Shown here in pieces: positions 52,649-62,223 of a DNA stretch of 64,000 nucleotides; the first letter of the stretch is position 1, and each line of letters begins with the position of its first letter. The translations under genes and the position numbers were made by a program. Source of the DNA: Prosthecodimorpha staleyi (lineage in GTDB: Bacteria; Pseudomonadota; Alphaproteobacteria; Rhizobiales; Ancalomicrobiaceae); the NCBI RefSeq assembly GCF_018729455.1, contig NZ_JAHHZF010000001.1, positions 502,902-566,901 of the forward strand, written 5' to 3'. Below the pieces are notes generated by a model, which saw only the letters and a list, made by a program, of their open reading frames with translations, ran no database searches and was not told where the DNA came from.

Positions 52649-53602
52649 ATGCGTAAATTGGCATCCAAGACCATCGGCCTGGCGACGGCCCTGAGCCTCG
52701 TCCTGGCTCCGGCGATCGCGCGCGCCGACGAGTTCGTCAACGTGCTGACCGGGGGTACGTCGGGGGTCTACTATCCGATCGGCGTCGGCATCTCCAAGAT
52801 CCTGACCGACAAGATGCCCGGCGCGCGGCCGTCGGTTCAGGCGACCAAGGCCTCGGTCGAGAACCTGAACCTGATCCAATCCGGCAAGGGCGAAATCGGT
52901 CTGGTGCTCGGCGACGCGGTCCAGGCGGCCGTCGCGGGCGACACCGAGATGGGCTTCAAGGGCAAGCTCGACAAGATCCGCACCATCGCGGCGATCTATC
53001 CGAACTATGTCCAGATCGTCGCCTCCGCCGACAGCGGCATCAAGTCGCTCGCCGACCTGAAGGGCAAGCGGCTCTCGGTCGGTGCGCCGAAGTCGGGCAC
53101 CGAACTCAACGCCCGCGCCATCCTGACTGCCGCCGGCCTGCAATATTCCGATCTCGGCAAGGTCGAGTATCTCGATTTCGGCCAGTCGGTCGAACTGATC
53201 AAGAACCGCCAGCTCGACGCGACCCTGCAGTCGGCCGGTCTCGGGGTGGCCTCGATCCGTGACCTCGCCAATTCAGTGCCGATCACCGTCGTCGAGGTGC
53301 CGGCGAGCGTGATCCAGAAGGTCGGCGCGCCCTTCGTGTCCGCCACCATCCCGGCCAAGACCTACCAGGGCCAGGACGCGGACGTGCAGACCGCGGCGAT
53401 CATCAACTATCTGGTCACCCGGTCCGACCTCTCGGAGGACACCGTCTATCAGATGACCAAGGCGATCTTCGACAACCTGAACGACCTCTACGCCGCCCAT
53501 GCGGCCGCCAAGGTGATCAAGATCGAAACCGGCGCCAAGAACCCGATCGCCCCGCTGCATCCGGGCGCCGCCAAGTATTTCAAGGAGAAAGGCGCGCTCT
53601 GA
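52649..53602 (+). CDS. TAXI family TRAP transporter solute-binding protein
   Basis: 317 residues. A signal peptide (MRKLASKTIGLATALSLVLA, then PAIARADEF) leads into a TAXI solute receptor: VLTGGTSGVYYPIGVGISKILT, GARPSVQATKASVENLNLIQSGKGEIGLVLGDAV, KGKRLSVGAPKSGTELNARAILTAAGL, and PVNAAAKVIKIETGAKNPIAPLHPGAAKYFKEKG-type end. TAXI receptors serve TRAP transporters for dicarboxylates or amino-acid-like solutes, though the substrate is not given by the sequence. GGGAGG stands before the start. It pairs with the fused permease 200 bases downstream. Confidence 0.94.
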   Translation: MRKLASKTIGLATALSLVLAPAIARADEFVNVLTGGTSGVYYPIGVGISKILTDKMPGARPSVQATKASVENLNLIQSGKGEIGLVLGDAVQAAVAGDTEMGFKGKLDKIRTIAAIYPNYVQIVASADSGIKSLADLKGKRLSVGAPKSGTELNARAILTAAGLQYSDLGKVEYLDFGQSVELIKNRQLDATLQSAGLGVASIRDLANSVPITVVEVPASVIQKVGAPFVSATIPAKTYQGQDADVQTAAIINYLVTRSDLSEDTVYQMTKAIFDNLNDLYAAHAAAKVIKIETGAKNPIAPLHPGAAKYFKEKGAL

Positions 53603-53615
53603 TCAGGCGCCCCGA

Positions 53616-53667
53616 CCGGGCAGGTCCGGCCGCCCCCTTCGCCACTAGCCGGACAGGTCCGGCCGCC
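53616..53667. repeat. Two direct copies of a 20-base sequence after the TAXI gene
   Basis: Copies at 53616-53635 and 53648-53667 share CAGGTCCGGCCGCCC with small changes at the left end. They lie in the 200-base gap before the TRAP permease gene, which otherwise shows no gene or clear terminator. Confidence 0.5.
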
Positions 53668-53804
53668 CAATTCGCGATCGGGGGGCCGTCAACCGCCCCT
53701 GCCCCACGGACGGTCCGCCGGGTCCAGATCGGACGGCGGGCCATCCGCACCCGCCACCCGATGCGGACGCCTGCATTCCCGCGCGCGCGGGCCCGGAGCC
53801 CTTC

Positions 53805-56081
53805 ATGACCGATACCCCGATTGCGCAGGACGAACTCGCCCGCCCCAGCCACGCAGACAATCCCGAAATCCACCTGCCGGAGGATTTCGGCCCGGGTCTC
53901 GGCGGCGTGGTCCTGTTCTGGATCGGCGTCGCCTTCTCGACCTTCCAGCTCGTCACCGCCTTCGGCATCCCGCTCGACAAGGCTTTCCTGCCCGGCCTCG
54001 ACGCCATTCGGGCATCGGGCGGCTTCCTGATCCTCTGGGCCGTGTGGACCGGATGGCGCGCGAGCCGCGGCGGCTCGGTTGCCGGCAGCGTGATCGGGCT
54101 CGCCGCCATGGCGGCGACCTGGATCCTGTTCGCCCGCTATGCCGGCGGCGTGCCGAGCCAGGTGCTGCGCGCGCTGCATGTCGGCTTCCTGTGCCTGCTC
54201 GCCGGCGGCATGCTCGCCAACCACCGCAGCGGCCCGGGCCTCGGCCGCATCCTCTCCTGGGCGATCGGCATCGCCGCCTTCGCCATCGGCCTCTACCAGT
54301 GGCACCTCTATGAGGCCCTGGTGCAGCGCTCCGGCGACCTCACCCCGCTCGACTTCGTCGTCGGCGGCGGCGCCCTCGCCATCCTGGTGATCATGGTCTG
54401 GCGCGCCATGGGCCCGGCCCTGCCGATCGTGGCGCTGATCTTCCTGGCCTACAGCCTGTTCGGCCACTGGCTGCCGCGCCCGCTCGACCACCGGCCCTAC
54501 GATGTCGAGCAGGTCGTCGAGCACATGGTCTTCGGCACCGAGGGCATCTACGGCACCCCGACGCTGGTCTCGGCGACCTACATCTTCCTGTTCATCCTGT
54601 TCGGCGCCTTCATGGAGAAGGCGGGGGTGATCGACTTCTTCAACGACATCTCGATGGCGCTGTTCGGCGGGTCGCGCGGCGGCCCGGCCAAGGTCTGCGT
54701 CGCCTCCTCGGCGTTGATGGGCACCGTGTCGGGGTCGGGCGTCGCCAATGTGGTCGCCTCGGGCCAGTTCACCATCCCGCTGATGAAGCGCTTCGGCTTC
54801 ACCTCGGCCTTTGCCGGCGGCGTCGAGGCGACCTCGTCGATGGGCGGCCAGATCATGCCGCCCGTGATGGGCGCGGTCGCCTTCATCATGGCCGAGACCA
54901 TCGACGTGCCCTATTCGGAGATCGTCAAGGCGGCGATCATCCCGGCCTGCCTCTATTTCGGTGCCTGCTTCTGGTCGGTGCATCTGGAAGCCGGCAAGCT
55001 CGGTCTGGAAGGCCTGCCGCGCGCCGAACTGCCGAGCTTCTTCAGCGAGGTCCGGCGCAACTGGTTCCTGATCCTACCGCTGGCCGTGCTGGTCTGGCTC
55101 CTGTTCGCCGGCTTCACGCCGCTCTTCGCCGGCGCGGTCGGCGTGGCGCTGACGGTGATCATGATCATCGGCACGGCCCTGGTCCTCGGGCTCGGCTCGG
55201 TGGTCGTCCGGACGGTGTTCTGGCTCGCACTCGCCGGCCTGTCGGCGGCCTCGCTATGGTACTCCGTGGCGGCGGTGACTGCGGTGGTCTTCGCCATGGT
55301 GATCCCGGCGCTGCTGACCGGGCACGGACGCGAGACCCTGCTCGGCTGCCGCGCGGCGCTGGCCGACGGCGCCCGCCAGGCACTGCCGGTCGGCCTCGCC
55401 TGCGCGCTGGTCGGAATCGTCATCGGCACCATGACGCTGACCGGGCTCGGCACCATCGTCGGCAACAGCCTGATCTCGCTCGGCAAGGAGAACCTGGCGG
55501 CGACCCTCGTGCTGACCATGATCTTCAGCCTGATCCTGGGCATGGGCATCCCGACCATCCCGAACTACATCATCACCTCGTCGCTGGCGGCGCCGATCCT
55601 GCTCGGACTGAACATCCCGCTGATCGTCAGCCACATGTTCGTCTTCTATTTCGGCATCATGGCCGACCTGACCCCGCCGGTGGCGCTGGCCGCCTTCGCG
55701 GCAGCGCCGATGGCCAAGGAATCCGGCATGAAGATCGGCCTGCAGGCGGTGCGCATCGCCCTGCCCGGCTTCATCATTCCCTATATGGCGATCTACGATC
55801 CGACCCTGATGCTGCAGCCGGTGCCGGGCCTCGACGGCGCGCTCTACTGGCTTGCGGTTGGCTTCACCACCCTGAAGGCGGTGATCGCGATGGCGCTGTG
55901 GGGCATCGCCGCCTTCGGCCATCTCGACCGGCCGGTCTCCTGGCCGGAGCGGGTCTATTGCTTCGTGGCGGCCGGCTTCCTGATCTTTCCGAGCACGGCC
56001 ACCGACATCATCGGCCTGGTCGCGACCACCGGATTTCTGGCGTGGCGCTTGCTACTCGCCCGTCGGAGGGCCGCAGCGTAG
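53805..56081 (+). CDS. TRAP transporter permease, fused small and large subunits
   Basis: 758 residues with about eighteen membrane helices. The N-terminal small-subunit-like part (residues to about 200) is followed by the DctM-type large subunit: GAFMEKAGVIDFFNDISMALFGGSRGGPAKVCVASSALMGTVSGSGVANVVASGQFTIPLMKRFGFTSAFAGGVEATSSMGGQIMPPVMGAVAFIMAE, and a second half with IIFSLILGMGIPTIPNYIITSSLAAPIL. This fused DctQM form is usual for TAXI systems. It should use the sodium or proton gradient to drive uptake of the solute bound by the TAXI protein. Confidence 0.94.
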   Translation: MTDTPIAQDELARPSHADNPEIHLPEDFGPGLGGVVLFWIGVAFSTFQLVTAFGIPLDKAFLPGLDAIRASGGFLILWAVWTGWRASRGGSVAGSVIGLAAMAATWILFARYAGGVPSQVLRALHVGFLCLLAGGMLANHRSGPGLGRILSWAIGIAAFAIGLYQWHLYEALVQRSGDLTPLDFVVGGGALAILVIMVWRAMGPALPIVALIFLAYSLFGHWLPRPLDHRPYDVEQVVEHMVFGTEGIYGTPTLVSATYIFLFILFGAFMEKAGVIDFFNDISMALFGGSRGGPAKVCVASSALMGTVSGSGVANVVASGQFTIPLMKRFGFTSAFAGGVEATSSMGGQIMPPVMGAVAFIMAETIDVPYSEIVKAAIIPACLYFGACFWSVHLEAGKLGLEGLPRAELPSFFSEVRRNWFLILPLAVLVWLLFAGFTPLFAGAVGVALTVIMIIGTALVLGLGSVVVRTVFWLALAGLSAASLWYSVAAVTAVVFAMVIPALLTGHGRETLLGCRAALADGARQALPVGLACALVGIVIGTMTLTGLGTIVGNSLISLGKENLAATLVLTMIFSLILGMGIPTIPNYIITSSLAAPILLGLNIPLIVSHMFVFYFGIMADLTPPVALAAFAAAPMAKESGMKIGLQAVRIALPGFIIPYMAIYDPTLMLQPVPGLDGALYWLAVGFTTLKAVIAMALWGIAAFGHLDRPVSWPERVYCFVAAGFLIFPSTATDIIGLVATTGFLAWRLLLARRRAAA

Positions 56082-56186
56082 GTTAACAAAATCGCTTCCG
56101 CACCAAATCGGGATTGGGGCGCGGGGCGGAACGCTGTAGCATACAATCCGTGCACGGACACGGTGTGCGATGGTGGAGTTCAGCCG

Positions 56187-57872
56187 ATGCTATGGGCCGC
56201 CGTGGGGCGTTGCGGTACATGGTTGCGGAGTGCATCGCTGTGCGGTGGACTCGCAGCGGGGTTGTGCTGGTGCGATCCGGTCGCCGCGCAGGATGCGGGA
56301 CGCGCCCCGGGCGCGGATTCGGCGCGGACCGGTGTGGCGGCCGCGGCTCGGCCGTTGCGCGATCCGACCGCGAGCTTCGCGCAAACCGCCCTGGTCCCAT
56401 TTTCGACCGCACCGTTCCCATATCGGGGCGACATACCCGGTCAGGGCAAGCCCTTCCTGGATGTCGTGCAGGACGGCCGCGCCGGCCATACCTCGCCGCG
56501 CGGCGGGGTCTATTTCGAAGACCAGACCTATAGCGATTCCAATGTCCTGCTGTCGATCCCGCGCGGCTACGACCCGAGCAGGCCGACGCTGATCGTGCTC
56601 TATCTGCACGGCAACGAGGCGAAGCTGGAGCGCGACGTGCGCGACCGCCAGCGCGTGCCGCGCCAGGTCGCCGAATCCGGTCTCAACGCCGTGCTGGTCG
56701 CACCGCAATTCGCCGTCAACGCGCTCGATTCCAGTGCCGGCAAGTTCTGGCAGCCGGGCCATTTCGCCAAATTCCTGCAGGAGGCGGCGGCCGAGCTCGC
56801 CCGCCTGCGGGGCGATCCGCCGCTAGCCGAGACGCTCGCCAGATCGCCCGTGCTGATCGTCGCCTATAGCGGCGGCTACCTGCCGGCGATCTACGCCATG
56901 AGCGTCGGCGATGCGTCCGAGCGCATCCATGGCGTCGTGCTGCTCGACGCCCTGTTCGGCGAGGAGGATCGCTTCGCGGAATGGCTGCCGAGGCGTGGCC
57001 GCGCCTTCTTTTTCAGTGCCTATTCGAGCGGGTCGGAGAGCAACAACACCCGGCTGATGAATTCAGCCGAAGCGCGGCGCGTCCCGTTCGAGATCGGCAT
57101 ACCGGCACGCTTCGAGCCGGGCCGGGTCAGCTTCCTCTATGGCGGGCGCAATGCCAACCATCGCGACTTCGTCACGCGGGCCTGGGTATCGAACCCGCTG
57201 CAGTCGGTGCTGAGCCGCATCCCCGGCTTCTCGCTGGACCGCCGCCCGCCCGGCGCCGGCGACGCGATCGCCGCGGCCGGCACCGACCGGGACGGCAGCG
57301 ATGCCTCAGGAGAGGCCGAAGGCACGCCGACGATCACGGCCCAGCCCCGTCCGAAGCCGACCCGGGCGTCCGCCGCGGGCACGACCGGAACGGCGGCTAT
57401 CAACGACGCTCCCCCGCCCGGCCTCGGCGACAGCGGCCCCGGAGCGGGCGGCCCGGGCTCGCTCGCCACGGGCCAGCCGCCGGCGCCGCCGCTGACGACC
57501 TCGCGTCCGGCACCGCCGCCACCGCCGGCTCCGGCCGTTGCGGCCGCGGGCGCAGGTCCGGCAAAGCCGCCCTCGCCGCTCGGCAGCCCGTCGGCGCCCG
57601 TCGGCGGCAAGGCACCCGCCGGCCTCGATGCCGCGGCGGCCGGCCTGCCGTCCGGCGGTGCCGCCCACGTCGTCGGCCGGCCCTTCCCGGCCGTCCCGCT
57701 GCTTCCGGCCGCCGCGCCGGCGCCGGTCAACAACGGCGTCTGGGCGCCGACCATGACGACGGATGATTTCGACAAGTTCCGCTCGGGGTTCGGCAGCGAC
57801 GGCGCCTCGACCGGGGCCCGGCCGGGTCCGACCGGCGCCGCGGGCGCCAAGCCGAAGCCTACCCAGCCGTAG
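56187..57872 (+). CDS. Exported alpha/beta-hydrolase-like protein with Pro/Ala-rich tail
   Basis: 561 residues. A signal peptide (MLWAAVGRCGTWLRSASLCG, then GLAAGLCWCDPVAAQDAG) leads to an alpha/beta-hydrolase-like region: TLIVLYLHGNEAKLERDVRDRQ, LNAVLVAPQFAVNALDSSAGKFW, and a nucleophile-elbow-like segment LIVAYSGGYLPAIYA (A-Y-S-G-G instead of G-x-S-x-G). An Asp follows in VVLLDALFGEED. From about residue 370 to the end the chain is very rich in Pro, Ala, Gly and Ser, which suggests an exposed, disordered envelope tail. The start at 56187 is used because GGAG lies eight bases upstream. Family and substrate unknown. Confidence 0.7.
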   Translation: MLWAAVGRCGTWLRSASLCGGLAAGLCWCDPVAAQDAGRAPGADSARTGVAAAARPLRDPTASFAQTALVPFSTAPFPYRGDIPGQGKPFLDVVQDGRAGHTSPRGGVYFEDQTYSDSNVLLSIPRGYDPSRPTLIVLYLHGNEAKLERDVRDRQRVPRQVAESGLNAVLVAPQFAVNALDSSAGKFWQPGHFAKFLQEAAAELARLRGDPPLAETLARSPVLIVAYSGGYLPAIYAMSVGDASERIHGVVLLDALFGEEDRFAEWLPRRGRAFFFSAYSSGSESNNTRLMNSAEARRVPFEIGIPARFEPGRVSFLYGGRNANHRDFVTRAWVSNPLQSVLSRIPGFSLDRRPPGAGDAIAAAGTDRDGSDASGEAEGTPTITAQPRPKPTRASAAGTTGTAAINDAPPPGLGDSGPGAGGPGSLATGQPPAPPLTTSRPAPPPPPAPAVAAAGAGPAKPPSPLGSPSAPVGGKAPAGLDAAAAGLPSGGAAHVVGRPFPAVPLLPAAAPAPVNNGVWAPTMTTDDFDKFRSGFGSDGASTGARPGPTGAAGAKPKPTQP

Positions 57873-57911
57873 GCGGCGGCTGTCGCGCGACGCCCCGCCA
57901 GGTCGGGCTAT

Positions 57912-57931
57912 GTCAGGTCAGGTCAGGTCAG
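57912..57931. repeat. Four tandem GTCAG pentamers
   Basis: Four exact copies of GTCAG lie about 30 bases before the start of the YCII-like gene. Such a repeat could be a slippage site; it may affect expression by changing promoter spacing, but no promoter is clear. Confidence 0.7.
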
Positions 57932-57963
57932 GAAACACCCGGCGCGCCAGGGGAGCTCCGTCA

Positions 57964-58302
57964 ATGCCGCGATTTCTTGCGGTCTACACCATAACCCGCG
58001 AAGCGATCGCGTCGTTTCGAGGCCGGCCCCGATCCGAGCAGGATGCCATCGACAAGGAAGGCGTGGCCCAATGGGCGGCGTGGGAGGAACGCCACGCGCC
58101 GTTCATTCGCGATCGCGGCGGCATGGTCGGCAAGACGACACGCGTAACCAGGGACGGCGTCGCCGAAGCCGTGAACCCGGTCTGCGGCTACTTGGTCGTC
58201 GAGGCGGAAACCGCCGATGCGGCGGCACGGATGTTCCTGGATCACCCGCACCTCACCGTCTTTCCAGGTGATGGCGTCGACATCATGCCCTTCGTCACCT
58301 GA
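57964..58302 (+). CDS. YCII-like protein
   Basis: 112 residues. Resembles the YCII/DGPF-like small protein fold (MPRFLAVYTITREAIASFR at the start, GYLVVEAETADAAARMFLDHPHLTVFPGDGVDIMPF at the end), with the alternating strand-helix pattern and a conserved C-terminal DIMPF-like end seen in such proteins. GGGAGC precedes the start. It stands alone between the alpha/beta-hydrolase-like gene and the convergent HU gene. No sigma factor is adjacent, unlike the YCII gene at 40887. Role unknown. Confidence 0.65.
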   Translation: MPRFLAVYTITREAIASFRGRPRSEQDAIDKEGVAQWAAWEERHAPFIRDRGGMVGKTTRVTRDGVAEAVNPVCGYLVVEAETADAAARMFLDHPHLTVFPGDGVDIMPFVT

Positions 58303-58448
58303 CCCGGTTTCGCCGCCCGGCCCCAGCGTCAGCCTTCCTCGCCCCCGGCTCGACATCGGGCCATGCCAGGCTCCGGGCTGATGCACCATCGCGGCGGAGG
58401 AAAGCCTCTGCGAAACGATCCGCGGTGCCGGTGCCGGGCCGGCGCATG

Positions 58449-58480
58449 AAAAAACCCCGCCCGGCGGACCGGACGGGGTT
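58449..58480 (-). terminator. Rho-independent terminator of the HU gene
   Basis: On the minus strand, AACCCCGTCCGG pairs with CCGGGCGGGGTT around a short loop, with one G-U pair, and is followed by six U (the A run 58449-58454 on the plus strand). It lies just downstream of the HU gene. Confidence 0.85.
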
Positions 58481-58511
58481 GCAGCCCGTGGGCGATCGCC
58501 CGGGCGTCGGA

Positions 58512-58787
58512 TCAGCCGTTGACGGCGTCCTTGAGGCCCTTGCCGGCCCGGAACTTCGGCGACTTCTGCGCCGGGATCTTGATGGTCTCGCCGGTGCGCG
58601 GATTGCGGCCCTCGGAGGCGGCACGTTCGGCGACGTTGAAGTTGCCGAAGCCGGCGATCTTCACTTCGTCGCCCTTGGCGAGCGCGGCGGCGATCGCTTC
58701 GAAGGTGGCATCGACGGCCTCGCCGGCAGCGGCCTTCGTCTGGCCGGTCTTGGCGGCGACTTCGGCGATCAGCTCGTTCTTGTTCAT
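58512..58787 (-). CDS. hupB: DNA-binding protein HU
   Basis: 91 residues. Complete [93 protein letters not shown], of which the GFGNFxVxxRxxxxGRNPxTGExIxIPA core is the family signature. The dimer bends and compacts DNA, with roles in replication and nucleoid organisation. AAAGGAACG precedes the start. It follows lon on the same strand with a 413-base gap. A strong terminator lies after it. Confidence 0.97.
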   Translation of the reverse strand: MNKNELIAEVAAKTGQTKAAAGEAVDATFEAIAAALAKGDEVKIAGFGNFNVAERAASEGRNPRTGETIKIPAQKSPKFRAGKGLKDAVNG

Positions 58788-59152
58788 ACTCGCGTTCCTT
58801 CTTTCGTCTCTGCGGCCGTCCCGGAGGGCGCCGGCCGATCTCGTGGACGGATCGGGCCCCGCTTCCACCCGAAGCCCGCCCGGCTCCTGACCGGGTCAAT
58901 GATCGCGGCTCCGGTCGACCGGCGCCGTCCGTGCAACGGCGCCCCGTGTGACCGGATACTCCTCGCCTCGCCTCCGGGACCTTGCCCGGAGGCTCGCGGG
59001 CGCCCCTTCGAGTCGGGACGATCACGGGATAGCCAAAAGCCCCGAAAAGTGGCCGTCCGCAAGGCCTTTCGAAGCCGAACCCCGAAATATACGGGAGTTT
59101 GCCGCCCTTTTTCCCGCCTGCGACACCGCGCCGGAGCCTCGCAGTCACGAAA
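58788..59152. other. Gap upstream of the HU gene, no gene seen
   Basis: 365 bases between the HU start and the lon terminator. It must hold the HU promoter. No open frame with a family match, repeat or RNA structure stood out in it. Confidence 0.5.
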
Positions 59153-59181
59153 AAGCCCCGCCTTCACGGGGCGGGGCTTTC
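59153..59181 (-). terminator. Rho-independent terminator of lon
   Basis: AAAGCCCCGCC (59153-59163) pairs with GGCGGGGCTTT (59171-59181) around a seven-base loop. On the minus strand it is followed by a U run (five A at 59151-59155 on the plus strand). It lies 20 bases after the lon stop codon. Confidence 0.85.
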
Positions 59182-59200
59182 TCGGACTGCCGTAGCGGGA

Positions 59201-61618
59201 TCAGTGGGCTGTGATGCCAGACGCGTCCTCGTCGCCCGGGGTCGAGCGCGGCGGCGTCGCCGGCTCCTCCCATTCGATCGGCTCGGGCATGCGGCTCAGC
59301 GCATGCCTGAGCACCTCGTCCATCCGGCTGACCGGAACGATCTCCAGCCCGCTCTTCACGTTCTCGGGGATGTCGGCCAGATCCTTGGCGTTATCCTCGG
59401 GGATCAGCACCTTCTTGAGGCCGCCGCGCAGGGCCGCCAGGAGCTTCTCCTTGAGGCCGCCAATCGGCAGCACCCGACCGCGCAGCGTGACCTCGCCGGT
59501 CATGGCGATATCCTTGGAGATCGGGATACCGGTCATGACCGAGACCATGCAGGTGGCCATGGCGATGCCGGCGGACGGACCGTCCTTCGGCGTGGCGCCT
59601 TCCGGCACGTGGACGTGCACGTCGCGCCGGTCGAACAGCGGCGGCTCGATGCCGAAATCGAGCGCGCGCGAACGGACATAGGAGGCCGCCGCCGAGATCG
59701 ATTCCTTCATCACGTCCTTCAGGTTGCCGGTGACCGTCATCTTGCCCTTGCCGGGCATCATGACGGCTTCGATCGTCAGAAGCTCGCCGCCGACTTCCGT
59801 CCAGGCGAGCCCCGTGACCGCACCGACCTGATCCTCGCGCTCCGCCTCGCCGTAGCGATAGCGCGGCACGCCGAGATACTCCTCGAGCTTGACCAGATCG
59901 ACCAGCACCTTGTCGGTCTTCTTGAGCACCAGGTCCTTGGTCGCCTTGCGGGCGAGCGTCATGATCTCGCGCTCGAGATTGCGCACCCCCGCCTCGCGGG
60001 TATAGCGGCGGATGATCTGCTTCAGGGCCTCGGGCGCGATCTCGAATTCGCCGGCGGTCAGGCCGTGATCCTTGTTCGCCTTCGGCAGCAGGTGCCGGCG
60101 CGCGATCTCGACCTTCTCGTCCTCCGTGTAGCCCGCGATCCGGATGATCTCCATCCGGTCCATGAGCGGCGCCGGGATGTTGAGCGTATTGGCCGTGGTC
60201 ACGAACATCACGTCCGAAAGGTCGTATTCGACCTCCAGATAGTGATCCATGAAGGACTGGTTCTGCTCGGGATCGAGCACTTCCAGCAGGGCCGCCGACG
60301 GATCGCCGCGGAAGTCCATGCCCATCTTGTCGATCTCGTCGAGCAGGAAGAGCGGGTTGGACTTCTTGGCCTTGCGCATCGACTGCAGGACCTTGCCGGG
60401 CATCGAGCCGATATAGGTCCGGCGATGGCCGCGGATCTCGGCTTCGTCACGCACGCCGCCGAGCGACATGCGCACGAATTCGCGGCCCGTGGACTTGGCG
60501 ATCGACTTGCCGAGCGAGGTCTTGCCGACGCCCGGGGGGCCGACGAGGCACAGGATCGGACCCTTCAGCTTGTTGGCGCGGGCCTGCACGGCGAGATACT
60601 CGACGATCCGCTCCTTGACCTTGTCGAGCCCGAAGTGATCCGTGTCCAGCACCTCCTGGGCATGGACCAGATCCTGCTTCAGCTTCGACTTCTTGCCCCA
60701 GGGCAAGCCGAGCAGCCAATCCAGATAGTTGCGCACCACGGTGGCTTCGGCCGACATGGGCGACATCTGGCGCAGCTTCTTCAGCTCGTTGCCGGCCTTC
60801 TCGCGGGCCTCCTTGGAGAGCTTGGTCTTCTTGATCCGCTCTTCGAGTTCGGCCAGCTCGTCGCGGCCCTCCTCGTTGTCGCCGAGTTCCTTCTGGATCG
60901 CCTTGATCTGCTCGTTCAGATAGTATTCGCGCTGGGTCTTCTCCATCTGGCGCTTGACGCGCGAGCGGATGCGCTTCTCCACCTGGAGCACGGAAATCTC
61001 CGACTCCATGTGGCCGAGCACTTTCTCCAGCCGCTGGGCGACCGAGACGATGCCGAGCATCTCCTGCTTCTCGGGAATCTTGACGGCCAGATGCGAGGCA
61101 ACCGTATCGGCCAGCTTCGAGTAGTCCTCGATCTGGGTCACGGTGCCGAGCACCTCGGGCGAGACCTTCTTGTTCAGCTTCACGTAGTTCTCGAATTCCG
61201 AGACCACGGAGCGGGCCAGCGCCTCCATCTCGACCTTGGCGCTCACTTCCTCCGCAAGCGGCTGCACTTCCGCTTCATAGAGGTCCTGGCGGTCGGAGAA
61301 GCGCACGATCTCGGCACGCGAGGCGCCCTCGACCAGCACCTTGACGGTGCCGTCGGGCAGCTTCAGCAGTTGCAGCACGCTCGCCAGCGTGCCGATCGTG
61401 TAGATCGCGTCGGTGGCCGGATCGTCGTCGCTGGCATTGATCTGCGTCGCGAGGAGGATCTGCTTGTCGGCGCGCATGACTTCCTCGAGCGCGCGAATCG
61501 ACTTTTCGCGGCCGACGAAGAGCGGAACGATCATGTGTGGGAAGACGACGATGTCCCGGAGCGGTAGCACCGGAAAGACTTCGGCGGGTCCCCCGGCGGC
61601 GCGGGGCTTCTCGGTCAT
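59201..61618 (-). CDS. lon: ATP-dependent protease Lon
   Basis: 805 residues. Order: the N-terminal substrate-binding LON domain ([27 protein letters not shown], 12-38), AAA+ domain with Walker [18 protein letters not shown] and sensor/arginine motifs, and the proteolytic domain with [19 protein letters not shown] (catalytic Ser) and [14 protein letters not shown] (catalytic Lys). It degrades misfolded and regulatory proteins; HspQ, also encoded here, is a known partner/substrate in E. coli. ATG 61618 stands after AAGGAAACGAGAG. The C-terminus is a short acidic tail. A heat-shock-like promoter lies about 210 bases upstream. Confidence 0.97.
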   Translation of the reverse strand: MTEKPRAAGGPAEVFPVLPLRDIVVFPHMIVPLFVGREKSIRALEEVMRADKQILLATQINASDDDPATDAIYTIGTLASVLQLLKLPDGTVKVLVEGASRAEIVRFSDRQDLYEAEVQPLAEEVSAKVEMEALARSVVSEFENYVKLNKKVSPEVLGTVTQIEDYSKLADTVASHLAVKIPEKQEMLGIVSVAQRLEKVLGHMESEISVLQVEKRIRSRVKRQMEKTQREYYLNEQIKAIQKELGDNEEGRDELAELEERIKKTKLSKEAREKAGNELKKLRQMSPMSAEATVVRNYLDWLLGLPWGKKSKLKQDLVHAQEVLDTDHFGLDKVKERIVEYLAVQARANKLKGPILCLVGPPGVGKTSLGKSIAKSTGREFVRMSLGGVRDEAEIRGHRRTYIGSMPGKVLQSMRKAKKSNPLFLLDEIDKMGMDFRGDPSAALLEVLDPEQNQSFMDHYLEVEYDLSDVMFVTTANTLNIPAPLMDRMEIIRIAGYTEDEKVEIARRHLLPKANKDHGLTAGEFEIAPEALKQIIRRYTREAGVRNLEREIMTLARKATKDLVLKKTDKVLVDLVKLEEYLGVPRYRYGEAEREDQVGAVTGLAWTEVGGELLTIEAVMMPGKGKMTVTGNLKDVMKESISAAASYVRSRALDFGIEPPLFDRRDVHVHVPEGATPKDGPSAGIAMATCMVSVMTGIPISKDIAMTGEVTLRGRVLPIGGLKEKLLAALRGGLKKVLIPEDNAKDLADIPENVKSGLEIVPVSRMDEVLRHALSRMPEPIEWEEPATPPRSTPGDEDASGITAH

Positions 61619-61815
61619 TCTCTCGTTTCCTTTCTCGTCGCTCTCGGCATCCGGGCCACCTGTCGCGGCCCCGGGGAGAGCGGACCCGCAACGGACCGGC
61701 CGGTTGTCCGCGCCCTGTCTCAAAGGGCCGACGACGCTGCCGCAATCGGCCGACCCGCCGCGCCCCGACCAACTTGGGCACGCGAACAGATCTCCGAGGA
61801 CCGTCTCAGGTGTTT

Positions 61816-61846
61816 ATTAGGTGGCGACGCGACAGGGGGGTGTCAA
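61816..61846 (-). promoter_or_regulatory. Putative heat-shock-type promoter of lon
   Basis: On the minus strand CTTGACA (61847-61841) is followed, about 18 bases later, by CCTAATA (61821-61815). The form resembles the alphaproteobacterial RpoH or RpoD elements and would give a leader of about 200 bases before the lon ATG. The spacing is not ideal, so this is a suggestion. Confidence 0.45.
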
Positions 61847-62047
61847 GGCGATCGGATATCCTCGCCGGAAATTGCGCCGGGCCGCGAAGTTCAATGTCAC
61901 CCGACACTTAATTCTGACATCGCATTGCGGCGGACAAGATCCCGGCGGGATTGCGTCACAATGGTGACGGCGCGTGGCCGCGCTGCAACGACGTCGCCCG
62001 CGGCGCCCTCCGGTCGACCAGACAGCGCCGGCGGGACGCCCCGAACG

Positions 62048-62078
62048 GAAAAGGGCGCCCGCTCGTCACGGACGCCCT
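62048..62078 (-). terminator. Terminator after clpX and the structured RNA region
   Basis: On the minus strand AGGGCGTCCG (62078-62069) pairs with CGGGCGCCCT (62061-62052) with one mismatch, followed by a U run (62051-62048). It ends transcription coming from clpX, or that of the RNA structure at 62079-62197. Confidence 0.75.
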
Positions 62079-62200
62079 AGTGGTTTGATCGAGACGGATG
62101 GTTCCCATCCGTCTCGTGAATCTGAACCACTGACTCTTTGATGACGTGGTCCTTTCAATCAGACATATGCGGGACGCAAATGTCTGATTTTGACCACCAG
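62052..62200 (-). ncRNA. Candidate structured RNA or long 3'UTR between clpX and lon
   Basis: Two compound hairpins stand one after the other before the terminator, read on the minus strand. The first has GTGGTC (62197-62192) paired with GACCAC (62151-62146), enclosing a 15-base stem with one mismatch (62189-62175 against 62171-62157) and a three-base loop. The second has AGTGGTT (62131-62125) with AACCACT (62085-62079), enclosing a perfect 11-base stem (62115-62105 against 62101-62091) with a three-base loop. The region has no matching gene. It may be a clpX 3'UTR element, a small RNA, or a repeat element. Confidence 0.55.
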
Positions 62201-62223
62201 ATACCGACCGGACGGGGATCGGA

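Noticed and set aside
59099-61567. Long open frame opposite lon (822 codons)
   Set aside because: His/Leu/Asp-rich shadow; lon is fully conserved.
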